Shown here: positions 1 through 8,276 of the stretch, piece after piece | Layout of the letters: every line of letters starts with the position of its first letter | How positions within the stretch are numbered: the first letter of the stretch is position 1 | Assembly: GCA_002304505.1 (NCBI GenBank) | Contig: NCEH01000011.1 | Coordinates: 1 to 44,837 of the forward strand | Source of the DNA: Rhizobiales bacterium 32-66-11 | Lineage (GTDB): Bacteria > Pseudomonadota > Alphaproteobacteria > Rhizobiales > Xanthobacteraceae | Direction: 5' to 3' | DNA length: 44,837 nucleotides | Notes under the pieces: model-generated | What the model was told of the DNA's origin: nothing | Database searches by the model: none | Seen by the model: only the letters and a program-made list of their open reading frames with translations | Program-made: the position numbers and the translations under genes

Positions 1-176
1 GTGGAGCCCGGCTCCACCACGCCCTGCACCGCGCAGGCGGCGATGGCCGCGTCCATGGCATTGCCGCCGGCCTGGAGCACGTCGAGCGCGACCAGGCTGG
101 AAAGCGGATGGGAGGTGGCCGCCATGCCCTGCGTGGCCATGACGAGGGAGCGGCCCGGGGTTTCGAAATCGCGCAT
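1..176 (-). CDS. ggt: Gamma-glutamyltransferase, N-terminal fragment (runs off left edge)
   Basis: The first 58 codons of a minus-strand gene whose remainder lies left of the window. The translation starts [10 protein letters not shown] and contains [16 protein letters not shown] and [15 protein letters not shown]. The second stretch is the hallmark opening of the gamma-glutamyltranspeptidase Ntn-hydrolase fold, found just after the N-terminus in this family. Such enzymes cleave or transfer the gamma-glutamyl group of glutathione and related amides, usually in the periplasm. No signal peptide precedes the conserved region here, as in the shorter, probably cytoplasmic, members of the family. 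The hydrolase gene upstream ends 69 bp before this start on the same strand, so the two may be co-transcribed. The catalytic threonine is outside the window and cannot be checked. Confidence 0.85.
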   Translation of the reverse strand, partial: MRDFETPGRSLVMATQGMAATSHPLSSLVALDVLQAGGNAMDAAIAACAVQGVVEPGS

Positions 177-190
177 GGAAGATGGTCCTG

Positions 191-239
191 GTCGGATCGC
201 CTGTCGGGTCGCCTGTCGGATCGCTTGGTCGGGTCGCGC
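191..239. repeat. Short 12-bp tandem repeat in intergenic spacer
   Basis: Three consecutive 12-bp units of the form GTCGGRTCGCYT (191-226), plus a fourth degenerate one, lie between the hydrolase stop and the ggt start. No function is evident; this may be slippage in GC-rich DNA. Confidence 0.5.
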
Positions 240-245
240 GATGGC

Positions 246-1709
246 TCAGCGCGGCGCGGCGGCGGGCAGGCCGGCACCGATACGCTCCAGCATATAGGGA
301 ACGAACGGGTTGGAGGAGACGCGCAAAAGCATGTCCACGCCCACATCCAGCCCGCCATATTCGCCATGCGGGGCCATGGTGCCGAGCTGGATGCCGAAAT
401 CCTCCGCCGGGTCCGGCGTGAGCCCATAAAGCCCGTCCTCGAGCGGAAAGGGCAAGGCGATATGGGAGAGCGAATAGATCGCGCGCGGATAGGACAGGCC
501 GAGCGGGCGGCGCGTTTCGCCGCTTGCGCCGGCATCACTCAGGCGTTCTTCGGCCGCGGCGGTGGCAGGCGAGATATTGGCGATCACCGCCGTGCGGAAG
601 GTGCGCGGGGCCGGCGGCAGAAGGCGGCTCAAGGCGGTATCGGCATCGGCGGAGAGGAATGGCGCGAAGGTGGAATTGCGGTTTACGTCGAACAGAACCA
701 GCTCGCTGCCGTTGGCGGGCAAGACGGCGAACAGGGTGTCGATGACCGCCCTTGTGCTCACCGTATGGTCGAGAATCGACTGGAAGGCGAGCACGGGCGG
801 CAGGCCCTCCAGCCGGCCGTCGCGCAGATGGGCGCGGATCGCATCCTGGAGCACCTGGGTCAGGCGGAAGGATTCCTGCGCCGCCTTCACCGGGAAAGAA
901 TTGTATTTGAAAGGGTTGAACTCTGGCAGCAGGTTCAGCCACGCGGCCTTCGCGAATGGCGGCAGCACCGCCGGCAGACCGGCGAGGCCGGCGAAGCGGG
1001 CGAACGGCGTGATCCCCACCATGGGCGAGACCAGGACGAGCTTGTCCGCGCGCGGCAGGCCCGGTGTGTCGAGGGCGTCGAGGGAATATTTCAGCGCCAG
1101 CGCGGCGCCGTTGGAATAGCCCACCAGATGGATCGGCAGGTCCGGCCCGGCGCGGCGTTTGGCTTCGCGCAGGGCGAGGCGGGTGGCGGCGAGCCAGTCC
1201 GGCCATTCCGTCACCGTCAGCCCGCCCGGCACGGTGCCGTGGCCCGGCAGGCGGATGGAGAGCGCCACGAAGCCCGAGGCCGCATAGCGCCGCGCCACAT
1301 GGCGCAGGCTGTAGGGGGAATCGGTGAGGCCGTGCAGCAGCACCGCGACGCCCTTCACCGGCCCGTCCGGTTCCAGCACGAAGGAGCGGTTGAAATCCTG
1401 CGCGAACCGGCCGGGATAGATCGGGCTGTCGGCGAAATAGCGGTCGGCGGCGATGCGGTCGCGGGGCGGCAGCTTGTCCGTCACTTGGGTCCGCACGCTG
1501 TCGAACAGGCGCTGCTCGGCGGCGAGATAGGCCGGCCAGTCGGCGCGGTCCAGCTCGGCGATGCTGAGTTCCTGCGGTACGAAGGTGTGCCACGGCTCCA
1601 GCGGTGGGCCGCGCAAAGAATCCAGCGCCCGCCCCGCGAACAGCGCCACTGCCACCACGCCGAGCAGGATCACCAGCGCTCGGACCGCCTTCATCACCCA
1701 CGGGCGCAT
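246..1709 (-). CDS. Membrane-anchored alpha/beta hydrolase
   Basis: A 487-residue protein with one N-terminal membrane helix (about residues 8-27) followed by a serine hydrolase domain. The oxyanion-hole motif LLHGLTDSP is at about 124-132, a second loop RLPGHGT at 153-159, and the nucleophile elbow GYSNG has Ser199. LSHIALPFP near the C-terminus is a plausible source of the catalytic histidine. The substrate is unknown; esterase, lipase or lysophospholipase activity are all possible. The start at 1709 is preferred because GGAGAG lies eight bases upstream and the membrane helix then begins almost at once; an in-frame extension to 1811 is Arg/Pro-rich and lacks family features. The ggt fragment follows on the same strand after 69 bp. 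Confidence 0.8.
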   Translation of the reverse strand: MRPWVMKAVRALVILLGVVAVALFAGRALDSLRGPPLEPWHTFVPQELSIAELDRADWPAYLAAEQRLFDSVRTQVTDKLPPRDRIAADRYFADSPIYPGRFAQDFNRSFVLEPDGPVKGVAVLLHGLTDSPYSLRHVARRYAASGFVALSIRLPGHGTVPGGLTVTEWPDWLAATRLALREAKRRAGPDLPIHLVGYSNGAALALKYSLDALDTPGLPRADKLVLVSPMVGITPFARFAGLAGLPAVLPPFAKAAWLNLLPEFNPFKYNSFPVKAAQESFRLTQVLQDAIRAHLRDGRLEGLPPVLAFQSILDHTVSTRAVIDTLFAVLPANGSELVLFDVNRNSTFAPFLSADADTALSRLLPPAPRTFRTAVIANISPATAAAEERLSDAGASGETRRPLGLSYPRAIYSLSHIALPFPLEDGLYGLTPDPAEDFGIQLGTMAPHGEYGGLDVGVDMLLRVSSNPFVPYMLERIGAGLPAAAPR

Positions 1710-1841
1710 GTTCTTTTCTCTCCGGGCCGGCCCGGTCGAATCGGCCGCCGGCGGCATTATGGACCGCGCGCCGGGAGAAAGGCGCGCCCGCCGCATTTTC
1801 TGCCCCGCCAAAGCTTGCGGCGACGGGGGGGGCGTGCAAAA

Positions 1842-1857
1842 TGTTTCACGTGAAACA
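1842..1857. promoter_or_regulatory. parS: parS centromere site (ParB-binding palindrome)
   Basis: TGTTTCACGTGAAACA is a perfect 16-bp palindrome identical to the chromosomal parS consensus bound by ParB across bacteria, including alphaproteobacteria. It lies in the 357-bp spacer (1710-2066) between the divergent hydrolase and DUF427 genes, where such sites are commonly tolerated. parS sites load ParB clamps for chromosome segregation and usually cluster near oriC. No parA, parB, mnmG or rsmG gene is in this window. The rest of this spacer shows no gene that I can support. Confidence 0.88.
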
Positions 1858-2066
1858 ATGGTTTAGCGCGGACGAACAGGGGTTTCGTGACGCCTCTCGG
1901 CGGCTTTCCGGCACACCAAACCCGCTCTTCGGGCGAAGGTTCGGCGCGAATGAATCCGCACCCGCGCCGCGGATCGCATTCAGGCTGCGACGGCGGTCTC
2001 CAACTCGTGTTTAGAGCCGGATCGCATCAGGCCCTAGGGTGGGCGCGAAACGAGGGAGCCCATCCC

Positions 2067-2468
2067 ATGGCAGAACGTTCCATGAAGCAGCCCGGCCCCG
2101 ACCATCCCATCACCGTGACGCGCCATCCGGGGCGGATCGTGGTTTCCGCCGGCGGGCGGGTGATCGCCGATACGCGCGCGGCGCTGACCTTGCGCGAGGC
2201 GTCCTATCCCGCCGTCCATTATGTGCCGCGCACGGATGTGGACATGGCGGCGCTCGTGCGCTCCGCCCATGCCACCTATTGCCCCTATAAGGGCGCGTGC
2301 AGCTATTTCAGCATCCCCGGCGGCGGCGCGCGGGCGGAAAATGCGGTGTGGACCTATGAGACGCCATACCCGGCGGTGGCCGAGATCGCCGGCCATCTCG
2401 CCTTCTATCCCGACCGGGTGGATTCCATCGACGTGGAGTCCATCGAGGACAAGCCGCTCGCGCCCTGA
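2067..2468 (+). CDS. DUF427 domain protein
   Basis: A 133-residue soluble protein that matches the DUF427 family over most of its length. Typical features are the early HPGRIVVSAGGRVIADT strand pair, the LREASYPAVHYVPRTDVDM segment and the ATYCPYKGACSYFSI motif, followed by WTYETPYPAVAEIAGHLAFYPDRVD. The family has a small beta-rich fold and no established biochemical role. The start at 2067 is chosen because GAGGGAG sits just upstream; the open frame continues further left but without family similarity. The gene is convergent with alsD, whose 3' end is 27 bp away. Confidence 0.88.
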   Translation: MAERSMKQPGPDHPITVTRHPGRIVVSAGGRVIADTRAALTLREASYPAVHYVPRTDVDMAALVRSAHATYCPYKGACSYFSIPGGGARAENAVWTYETPYPAVAEIAGHLAFYPDRVDSIDVESIEDKPLAP

Positions 2469-2495
2469 GCGGGCGGCGTCCTTAGCGGGGAGGCT

Positions 2496-3344
2496 TCAGG
2501 CGGTGGAGGCGGGCTTCTGCACCCGCTCCGCCGTGTCGAGCGCCTGCGTGGTGTCGCCGGAAAGATCGGCGGCGAGGAAATCCGCGCTCTCGGGAATGGC
2601 GATGCGGAAATCCTCGATCCGCTCCATGGCAAGTGTGATGGCGTCTCCCGCGCACTCCAGCACATGGCCGCCAAAGCGATGGTCGTCGCTGAGGAAATGC
2701 ACATGCCAGCCGGGCACGCCGAGGCCCTTGGCATAGGAAGGGGTCCAGAAGCCGATCATGGAACCGTCCACGTCGCGGCATTCGAATTCGGCCTGATGGG
2801 AGGTGGCCTGAACCAGCGTCTCATGGGCGCCGGCCTTGCAGGCCACGCGATTGTGCACCCGCGCGAAATGGCCGGAGAGGCGCACGGCGAAGAACACATT
2901 GTCCGTGTGCCGCAGCGCGTCCAGCTGCGCCACCAGTTCGTGGATGGAGGCGAACGGCGCCAGCGTCACCGGCGCTTCGGGCGCAAAATGGGTGACGATG
3001 GCGAACGGCACCTGCTGGTCATCCTCGGCGCGGCGGATGGACCCATCGCCCCGCATCTGGAAGAAGGCGCCGTCGAGCGCGATCATCTCGCCGTCCAGAT
3101 CGACGAAGGTGCCGAGCCCGAAATCCCCGTGCTCGCGCAGCGTGCCCACGGAGACCACGCCCTGGAACAGCCCTTCCACCAGCGCCCCCGAGGTGGACAC
3201 CTGGAACAGCGTGCCGTGGTCCACCTGGAGCGTATCGGCAAGCGCGCGCGAGACGATGTGGGAGAGTGTCTCCCCACTCTCCCCGGTGGCCGCCTGAAGG
3301 GCGGTCCACAGGGATTGGGAAATCTCGCAATTCAAGGTCGGCAT
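2496..3344 (-). CDS. alsD: Alpha-acetolactate decarboxylase
   Basis: A 282-residue enzyme that decarboxylates 2-acetolactate to (R)-acetoin. The family core starts at about residue 45 with TLFQVSTSGALVEG and continues through GDFGLGTFVDLDGEM to the metal-binding end GWHVHFLSDDHRFGGHVLE, whose His214, His216 and His227 fit the zinc ligands of characterised enzymes. An extra N-terminal segment (about residues 1-43, ISQSLWTALQ...LSHIVSRALADTL) looks like a ribbon-helix-helix or CopG-type element. The gene follows alsS on the same strand after only 12 bp, so the two form an acetoin-producing operon. No signal peptide is seen. The ribosome-binding site is weak (GCGGGG), consistent with translational coupling to alsS. 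Confidence 0.92.
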   Translation of the reverse strand: MPTLNCEISQSLWTALQAATGESGETLSHIVSRALADTLQVDHGTLFQVSTSGALVEGLFQGVVSVGTLREHGDFGLGTFVDLDGEMIALDGAFFQMRGDGSIRRAEDDQQVPFAIVTHFAPEAPVTLAPFASIHELVAQLDALRHTDNVFFAVRLSGHFARVHNRVACKAGAHETLVQATSHQAEFECRDVDGSMIGFWTPSYAKGLGVPGWHVHFLSDDHRFGGHVLECAGDAITLAMERIEDFRIAIPESADFLAADLSGDTTQALDTAERVQKPASTA

Positions 3345-3356
3345 GGCGGGCCCCGC

Positions 3357-5012
3357 TTACGAGATGACGTTGTCGTGCATGGCGGCGCCAAGCGCGATGT
3401 TGTGGCGATAATCCACCGGGATGTCGATCAGCACCGGCCCCGGCGTTTCCATGGCCTTGCGCAGGATCGGCACGAACTGGTCCGCATGCTCCACGCGGAA
3501 GCCGGTGGCGCCGAACGCCTCGGCATATTTCACCGTGTCGATCGGGCCGAAATCGATGCCGGAATGGCGCTGGTATTTCATCATCTCCTGGAACGCGACC
3601 ATGTTGTAGCTGCCGTCGCGCCAGATCATGTGCACGAAATTGCACTTGAGGCGCACCGCCGTCTCCAGCTCCTGGGCGGAGAACAGGAAGCCGCCGTCGC
3701 CGGAGACCGAGAGCACCTTGTCGTTCGGCCGCGCGATGCAGGCGGCAATCGCCCAGGGCAGCGCGACGCCGAGGGTCTGCTGGCCGTTGGAAATCAGCAA
3801 TTGCTCCGGGCGGAAGCTGTAGAGATAGCGCGAATGCCAGATGTAGAAGGAGCCGATGTCGAGGGCGAGGGTTACGTCCTCGGTGATGAAGGGCTGCAAA
3901 TCGGCGATGATGCGCAAAGGATGCATCGGCATGCCGGCTTCCCGCGCGCCGGCCGCGCGCACCTCCTCCAGCTCGCGCCGGGCGGCATCCAGCGCCGCAT
4001 GGGGCACGAGGCGCGGGCGGCGCGGCAAAGCGGCGGTGATCCGCGCCAGGGTTGCGGCGATGTCGCCGTATAATTCCACCGCCGGGCGGTAATCCATATC
4101 CACGGCGGCGATCACATGGTCGATATGGATCACCGGGCGGGTCTTGCCGGCGTTCCACAGGCCCGCGTCATATTCGATGGGATTGTAGCCGACGGCGATC
4201 ACCAGGTCGGCGGCATCCAGCAGGCGGTCCGAGGGCTGGTTGTGGAACAGCCCGACGCGCCCGCCGAAGCAATCCAGCGCCGCGCGCGGCACCACGCCGG
4301 CGCCCTGATAGGTGCATACCGTCGCCAGCGGATGGGCGGAAAGCAGCGCCCGCACGGCGGCGGCATTGGCGGGGCGGCTCGCATCCATGCCCAGCAGCAG
4401 CACCGGCAGGCTTGCGGCCTCGATCAGGCGCACCGCTTCCGCGATCTCCTCCTCCGGCGCGGCGCCGAGGCGCGGCACGCGGGCGGGGGTGAGCACGCGG
4501 TCCGGCGCGGGGTCGTTCATCACATCGTTGGGCAGCGAGACATAGGCCGCGCCCCGCCGGCCGGATTCCGCCGCGCGGAAGGCGTTGGCGAGGATCTCGC
4601 CGATGGATTCGCCCGCCTCGATCTCAGCCGCATAGCGCGTGACCGGGCGGAACAGATTGACCGTGTCGAGGCTCTGGTGGGTCTGCTTCATGGTCTCGGC
4701 GCGCGGCACGGAGCCGCCGAGGCCCACCAGCGGCATGCCCTCGGAATTGGCGGTGGCAAAGCCCGTGACGAGATTGGTGCAGCCGGGGCCGGAGGTGACG
4801 AGGCACACGCCGGCCTGTCCGGTCATCTTGCCGACGCCGGCGGCGATGAAGGCGGCGTTCTGCTCGTGCCGGCAGACCACGGTCTCGATGCCCGAGCCGT
4901 TCAGGCAATCATAGACCCGGTCCACCTTCGCGCCGGGAATGCCGAACACATGCGTCACGCCCTGCGCCTTGAGGTTGCGCACCAGCACTTCGGCTCCGCA
5001 AACGTCGTCCAT
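3357..5012 (-). CDS. alsS: Acetolactate synthase, catabolic type
   Basis: A 551-residue thiamine-diphosphate enzyme joining two pyruvates to form 2-acetolactate. The catalytic glutamate lies in CRHEQNAAF (Glu50). The diphosphate/metal motif starts at GDGGFLFS (about 438) and ends at RDGSYN (about 465). The tail AMHDNVIS is short. Together with the adjacent decarboxylase gene this points to the catabolic, acetoin-forming AlsS/BudB type rather than the biosynthetic IlvB; no small regulatory subunit gene is nearby. The start at 5012 is preferred over the upstream in-frame Met codons because GGGGGAA lies six bases before it and family similarity begins there. No dedicated AlsR-like regulator is adjacent; the 110 bp upstream must carry the promoter. 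Confidence 0.92.
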   Translation of the reverse strand: MDDVCGAEVLVRNLKAQGVTHVFGIPGAKVDRVYDCLNGSGIETVVCRHEQNAAFIAAGVGKMTGQAGVCLVTSGPGCTNLVTGFATANSEGMPLVGLGGSVPRAETMKQTHQSLDTVNLFRPVTRYAAEIEAGESIGEILANAFRAAESGRRGAAYVSLPNDVMNDPAPDRVLTPARVPRLGAAPEEEIAEAVRLIEAASLPVLLLGMDASRPANAAAVRALLSAHPLATVCTYQGAGVVPRAALDCFGGRVGLFHNQPSDRLLDAADLVIAVGYNPIEYDAGLWNAGKTRPVIHIDHVIAAVDMDYRPAVELYGDIAATLARITAALPRRPRLVPHAALDAARRELEEVRAAGAREAGMPMHPLRIIADLQPFITEDVTLALDIGSFYIWHSRYLYSFRPEQLLISNGQQTLGVALPWAIAACIARPNDKVLSVSGDGGFLFSAQELETAVRLKCNFVHMIWRDGSYNMVAFQEMMKYQRHSGIDFGPIDTVKYAEAFGATGFRVEHADQFVPILRKAMETPGPVLIDIPVDYRHNIALGAAMHDNVIS

Positions 5013-5122
5013 GGCGTTCCCCCGTTCGGCCGTGGCCGACATGCCCATCATCGGATCGGACCGTAGAGGCTTCGCATTAACGCGGGACGACGCCAATGTG
5101 GAAAATGGGCTGCGTGCGGCCC

Positions 5123-6166
5123 TCAGCCCGCCAGGGGCTCATCCTGCGGCGGACGGCCGGAGAACAGGTCCGCCACGGGGCGGCTGGCGGGATGATGGGC
5201 GCACAAGGTGAGCCCCGCGATCAGCAGCGGCACGCCGATGAAGGCGCCGGGCACGCCCCACAGGAAGCTCCAGAAAAACACCGCGAACAGCACCATGAAG
5301 GGCGAGGCGGCGAGCGCCTTGCCGGCGATGCGCGGCTCCAGATAGCTGCCGGACAGGAATTGGATGATGTTGAGGCACACGAACACGAACACCGCGCTCT
5401 GCCAGGATTCGAACTGCACCAGCGCGAACAGGGTGGGCAGCAAGGTGGCGACGAACGGGCCGATGAAGGGAATATAATTCATCGAGAAGGCGATGACGCC
5501 CCAGGCGGTCGCCAGCTCCATGCCCGAGGCGAGGGTGAAGCCCCACACCACGAGGCCGGTGGCAAGGCTCATGAGCGTGCGGACCATCATGTAGCGCTGC
5601 ATCTTGGCGCCGATGTCGGCGCCGGCCGCGAGCATGAAGGACCCGAACGTGCCGCCGCGCAGGCCGGCGAGCTGGCGCTTGAAGATGTCCACCTCCAGCA
5701 GGCCGAGGATGACGAACACGAAGGTGACGATCAGGAAGCTGGCGAGGCTCTGCATGCGGCTCGACAGATCCTGGAACACCAGCAGCAGCCAGCGCACGTC
5801 GAAATGCTCGGTGATGAGGGAGGCCATGACGAAGCCGTGGCCCTCCAGCCAGTCGTGCGCCTGCCCGTACAGCGCCTGGAAGCGCGCGGCATTGGCGAAC
5901 ACCCATTGGCCGACATGGGCAAAGCCCCACACCACGAGGCTGATGATGGTGCCCACCACCGCCAGCGTCGCCACCAGCGTCGCCAGCGCGGCGACGACGC
6001 CCGGCATATAGCGTTGCAGCACCTTCTGCAGCGGCCAGACGATGGCGATGATGAACAGCGCGAACACCACCGGGGCGATGATCGACTGGGCCTCGGAGAG
6101 GGCCGCGCACACGAGGACCGCCGCGACGATCCCCACCAATATCCTGACCGCGCGATCCTTGATCAT
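5123..6166 (-). CDS. AI-2E (PerM/TqsA) family permease
   Basis: A 347-residue polytopic inner-membrane protein with the usual layout of the AI-2E transporter family: two N-terminal helix pairs (residues about 8-70), a loop with VFANAARFQALYGQAHDWLEGH, then a C-terminal group of helices including GVIAFSMNYIPFIGPFVATLLPTLFALVQF and a final WGVPGAFIGVPLLIAGLTL. The NYIPFIGPF motif is diagnostic. Members export autoinducer-2, act as Na+/H+ antiporters or are uncharacterised, so substrate cannot be assigned. The start at 6166 (MIKDRAV) is chosen because AGGGGCGGG precedes it and the first helix follows directly. It lies 35 bp downstream of a small membrane protein gene on the same strand. Confidence 0.85.
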   Translation of the reverse strand: MIKDRAVRILVGIVAAVLVCAALSEAQSIIAPVVFALFIIAIVWPLQKVLQRYMPGVVAALATLVATLAVVGTIISLVVWGFAHVGQWVFANAARFQALYGQAHDWLEGHGFVMASLITEHFDVRWLLLVFQDLSSRMQSLASFLIVTFVFVILGLLEVDIFKRQLAGLRGGTFGSFMLAAGADIGAKMQRYMMVRTLMSLATGLVVWGFTLASGMELATAWGVIAFSMNYIPFIGPFVATLLPTLFALVQFESWQSAVFVFVCLNIIQFLSGSYLEPRIAGKALAASPFMVLFAVFFWSFLWGVPGAFIGVPLLIAGLTLCAHHPASRPVADLFSGRPPQDEPLAG

Positions 6167-6201
6167 TCCCGCCCCTGTGCCCGCTTCTGTTGTTTTGGAA
6201 C

Positions 6202-6765
6202 TCACGCCTGTTCCGGCATGGTGCCGTGGCGCACCGAGATTTCCATGCCTTTGATCTTTTCGTAAAGCTTGATGTCGCTGGAATAGGGCCACCAGGAATA
6301 CAGCAGCAGCTCCAGCGGGTGCCACAGCCCGACCCAGCCGGCGATCAGCAGGCCCTCGCCGAACAGATAGCCGAGCAGGCTGTCGGAGCCGAGCCATTTG
6401 TCCAGCGCCGTCGACAGGGCGAGGCAGGCCGCGAGAAAGATCGCGCCGACGCGCAGCGCGCGGCGCCCTTCCAGGCGCACCTCCAGCATCTTGCGGCGGC
6501 AATATTGGATCTGGGACTCGCAATATGTGGCGAGCGCGCGGGGCAATTGGCCCACCAGCGCGTCGTCGGCGGTGCCCTCCGGCAGCCAGATCACCGCCTT
6601 GGCCCGGCTGGTGCGCCAATCCTTCTGCGCCCGCAGCGCGTCCATCACCTGGTCGATGCCCGACAGATCGATGGTCTCGCCCTCGAACGGGTCGACCTCG
6701 GGCACGCGGAAGAAATTCTTGAGGTTGCGCAATTGCAGGTGGATTTCGCCGGGCGTCGCGGTCAT
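6202..6765 (-). CDS. Conserved two-helix membrane protein of unknown function
   Basis: A 187-residue protein with a soluble N-terminal half (MTATPGEIHLQLRNLKNFFR..., with an IDLSGIDQVMDALRAQKDW segment) followed by two hydrophobic helices at about residues 110-128 and 138-158. A short amphipathic cytoplasmic tail (SSDIKLYEKIKGMEISVRHG) ends it. I do not recognise the family. It is probably co-transcribed with the downstream AI-2E-type permease (35-bp gap), so it may be a partner of that protein. The start at 6765 is the first Met of the conserved-looking region; the much longer open frame upstream overlaps the divergent lipoprotein gene and is an antisense shadow. Confidence 0.65.
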   Translation of the reverse strand: MTATPGEIHLQLRNLKNFFRVPEVDPFEGETIDLSGIDQVMDALRAQKDWRTSRAKAVIWLPEGTADDALVGQLPRALATYCESQIQYCRRKMLEVRLEGRRALRVGAIFLAACLALSTALDKWLGSDSLLGYLFGEGLLIAGWVGLWHPLELLLYSWWPYSSDIKLYEKIKGMEISVRHGTMPEQA

Positions 6766-7095
6766 CGGGTCTCGCCTTGCAGGACGCGCCGGCAAGCGGG
6801 CGGCAGCTTTAGGGGGGTTGTGCGGCCGGTGCCGCGCATCATGGTCAAGCTGGGGCTTACACCATTTCGCGCGGGGCGGAAATTCACCCGATTGGGCAAG
6901 GATGGCGCCGCAGAGTCTCCGCGGCGCCGGGGCCGGCGCGCGGTTTCGCTTGAAACCACGCCGGATTTCCGCTTTGCAGGAAGGCGGAAGCGTCAAGGGA
7001 CGAGCCGGGGGGTGCGCGTGTCGCCATCGAGCAGGGCAGGGCGCCGGAGCGCGGCGGATGGCACGCGGGCGAGCGCCTTGCGCGCAACCGGCCTC
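6766..7095. other. Divergent intergenic region
   Basis: 330 bp between the minus-strand membrane protein and the plus-strand lipoprotein. I see no convincing gene. The one structural element is the palindrome GGTTTC-GCTT-GAAACC at 6942-6957, which could be an operator or a small hairpin. Promoters for both flanking genes must lie here, but no clear -35/-10 pair stands out. Confidence 0.4.
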
Positions 7096-8238
7096 ATGAT
7101 GGCGGGGATGCGCGCGGTTCTGCTGGGCGCCGTGGCGCTCTTTGCGCTGAACGGCTGCACGCCACATCCTGAGGGCGTGCTGGTGCCCCTTGCCGCGGGC
7201 ACGCCGGTCGCCGCCACCGTGGACATTCTCGCCGCCACCACCCGCGCACCCACCGACCAGCCGGGCATCCTGTTCACCGGCGAACGGGGCGAGGGGCTCT
7301 CGCTCACCAATATCGTGGTCTCGATCCCGCCCAACCGTCCCCTGGGCTCGATCCAGTGGCCGCAGCCCGGCACCGCCGATCCGACGCGCGATTTCGCGAT
7401 TTCCGAGGTCGCGCCGGTGCCGCGCGCGGGCGTGCTGGATTGGTTCAAGGGCGCCAAGGGCAAGAAGCGGCGGGTGCTGATCTTCGTGCACGGCTTCAAC
7501 ACGCGCTTTGATTCCGCCGTGTTCCGCTTCGCCCAGATCGTCCACGACATGAATGCCGATATCGCGCCGGTGCTGTTCTCCTGGCCCTCGCGCGGGCGCA
7601 TCCTGGATTATGTCTATGACCGCGAGAGCACGAATTTTTCCCGCAACGACCTCGCTTATGTGATGCGGGCGGCGGCACGCTCGCCTTATGTGGACGACGT
7701 GGTGGTGATGGCCCATTCGATGGGCGCCTGGCTCGCGGTGGAATCCCTGCGCCAGCTCGCGCTCCAGGACGGGCGCATCCCGGCGAAGATCTCCAACGTG
7801 GTGCTGGCCTCACCCGATCTCGATATCGACGTGTTCCGCCGGCAGGTGGCGGAGATGGGCAAGGAGCGTCCGCGCATCACCATCTTCGTGTCGCGCAACG
7901 ACCGCGCGCTCGGCCTCTCGCAGCTGATCGCCGGCGGTGTGACGCGGGTGGGTGCGATCGATCTCACGAAGCCCGACAACGCCGCCCAGCTGGAACAGGC
8001 CACCGGCATCGTGGTGCTGGATCTGTCCGGGCTTGAGAATGGCGACGCGCTCAATCATTCCAAGTTCGCCACCAGCCCCGACGTGGTGCAATTGCTCGGC
8101 ACGCGCCTGTCGTCCGGGCAGGATCTCGGCGACCGGGAGGGCGGGGGCGGGGCGGAAGCCGTGCAGGTGCTCGGCGCCGCCGTGGGCGGGGTGGTGACCG
8201 CGCCCATCACGGTGTTCACCGGCGGCCTGCGGAACTGA
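7096..8238 (+). CDS. Alpha/beta hydrolase lipoprotein (DUF900 type)
   Basis: A 380-residue protein starting with a lipoprotein signal peptide: hydrophobic AVLLGAVALFALNGC with the lipobox cysteine at about residue 21. The mature part matches DUF900/COG4782 hydrolases: RRVLIFVHGFNTRFDSAVFR (oxyanion hole at HGF), VLFSWPSRG, then VVMAHSMGAW, the nucleophile elbow, in which the first glycine of G-x-S-x-G is alanine as is frequent in this family. SPDLDIDVFR provides the likely acid and LNHSKF a C-terminal histidine. It is presumably anchored in the periplasm; its substrate is unknown. ATG codons at 7096, 7099 and 7108 are all possible starts. It is convergent with the GntP-type permease gene. Confidence 0.8.
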   Translation: MMAGMRAVLLGAVALFALNGCTPHPEGVLVPLAAGTPVAATVDILAATTRAPTDQPGILFTGERGEGLSLTNIVVSIPPNRPLGSIQWPQPGTADPTRDFAISEVAPVPRAGVLDWFKGAKGKKRRVLIFVHGFNTRFDSAVFRFAQIVHDMNADIAPVLFSWPSRGRILDYVYDRESTNFSRNDLAYVMRAAARSPYVDDVVVMAHSMGAWLAVESLRQLALQDGRIPAKISNVVLASPDLDIDVFRRQVAEMGKERPRITIFVSRNDRALGLSQLIAGGVTRVGAIDLTKPDNAAQLEQATGIVVLDLSGLENGDALNHSKFATSPDVVQLLGTRLSSGQDLGDREGGGGAEAVQVLGAAVGGVVTAPITVFTGGLRN

Positions 8239-8242
8239 CACG

Positions 8243-8261
8243 GGGCCGGACGCACCGGCCC
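8243..8261. terminator. Bidirectional hairpin terminator candidate
   Basis: GGGCCGG-ACGCA-CCGGCCC forms a perfect 7-bp stem with a 5-nt loop in the 38-bp gap between two convergent genes. On the plus strand it is followed by GGTGTTTC, a weak T-rich tail. Confidence 0.55.
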
Positions 8262-8276
8262 GGTGTTTCAAAGGCG

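Noticed and set aside
2664..4073. A 469-codon plus-strand open frame
   Set aside because: Antisense to alsD and alsS, both of which have intact catalytic motifs.
3357..5012. Biosynthetic acetolactate synthase large subunit (IlvB)
   Set aside because: No small subunit (ilvH/ilvN) or ilvC follows and the next gene is acetolactate decarboxylase, so the catabolic AlsS role is favoured.
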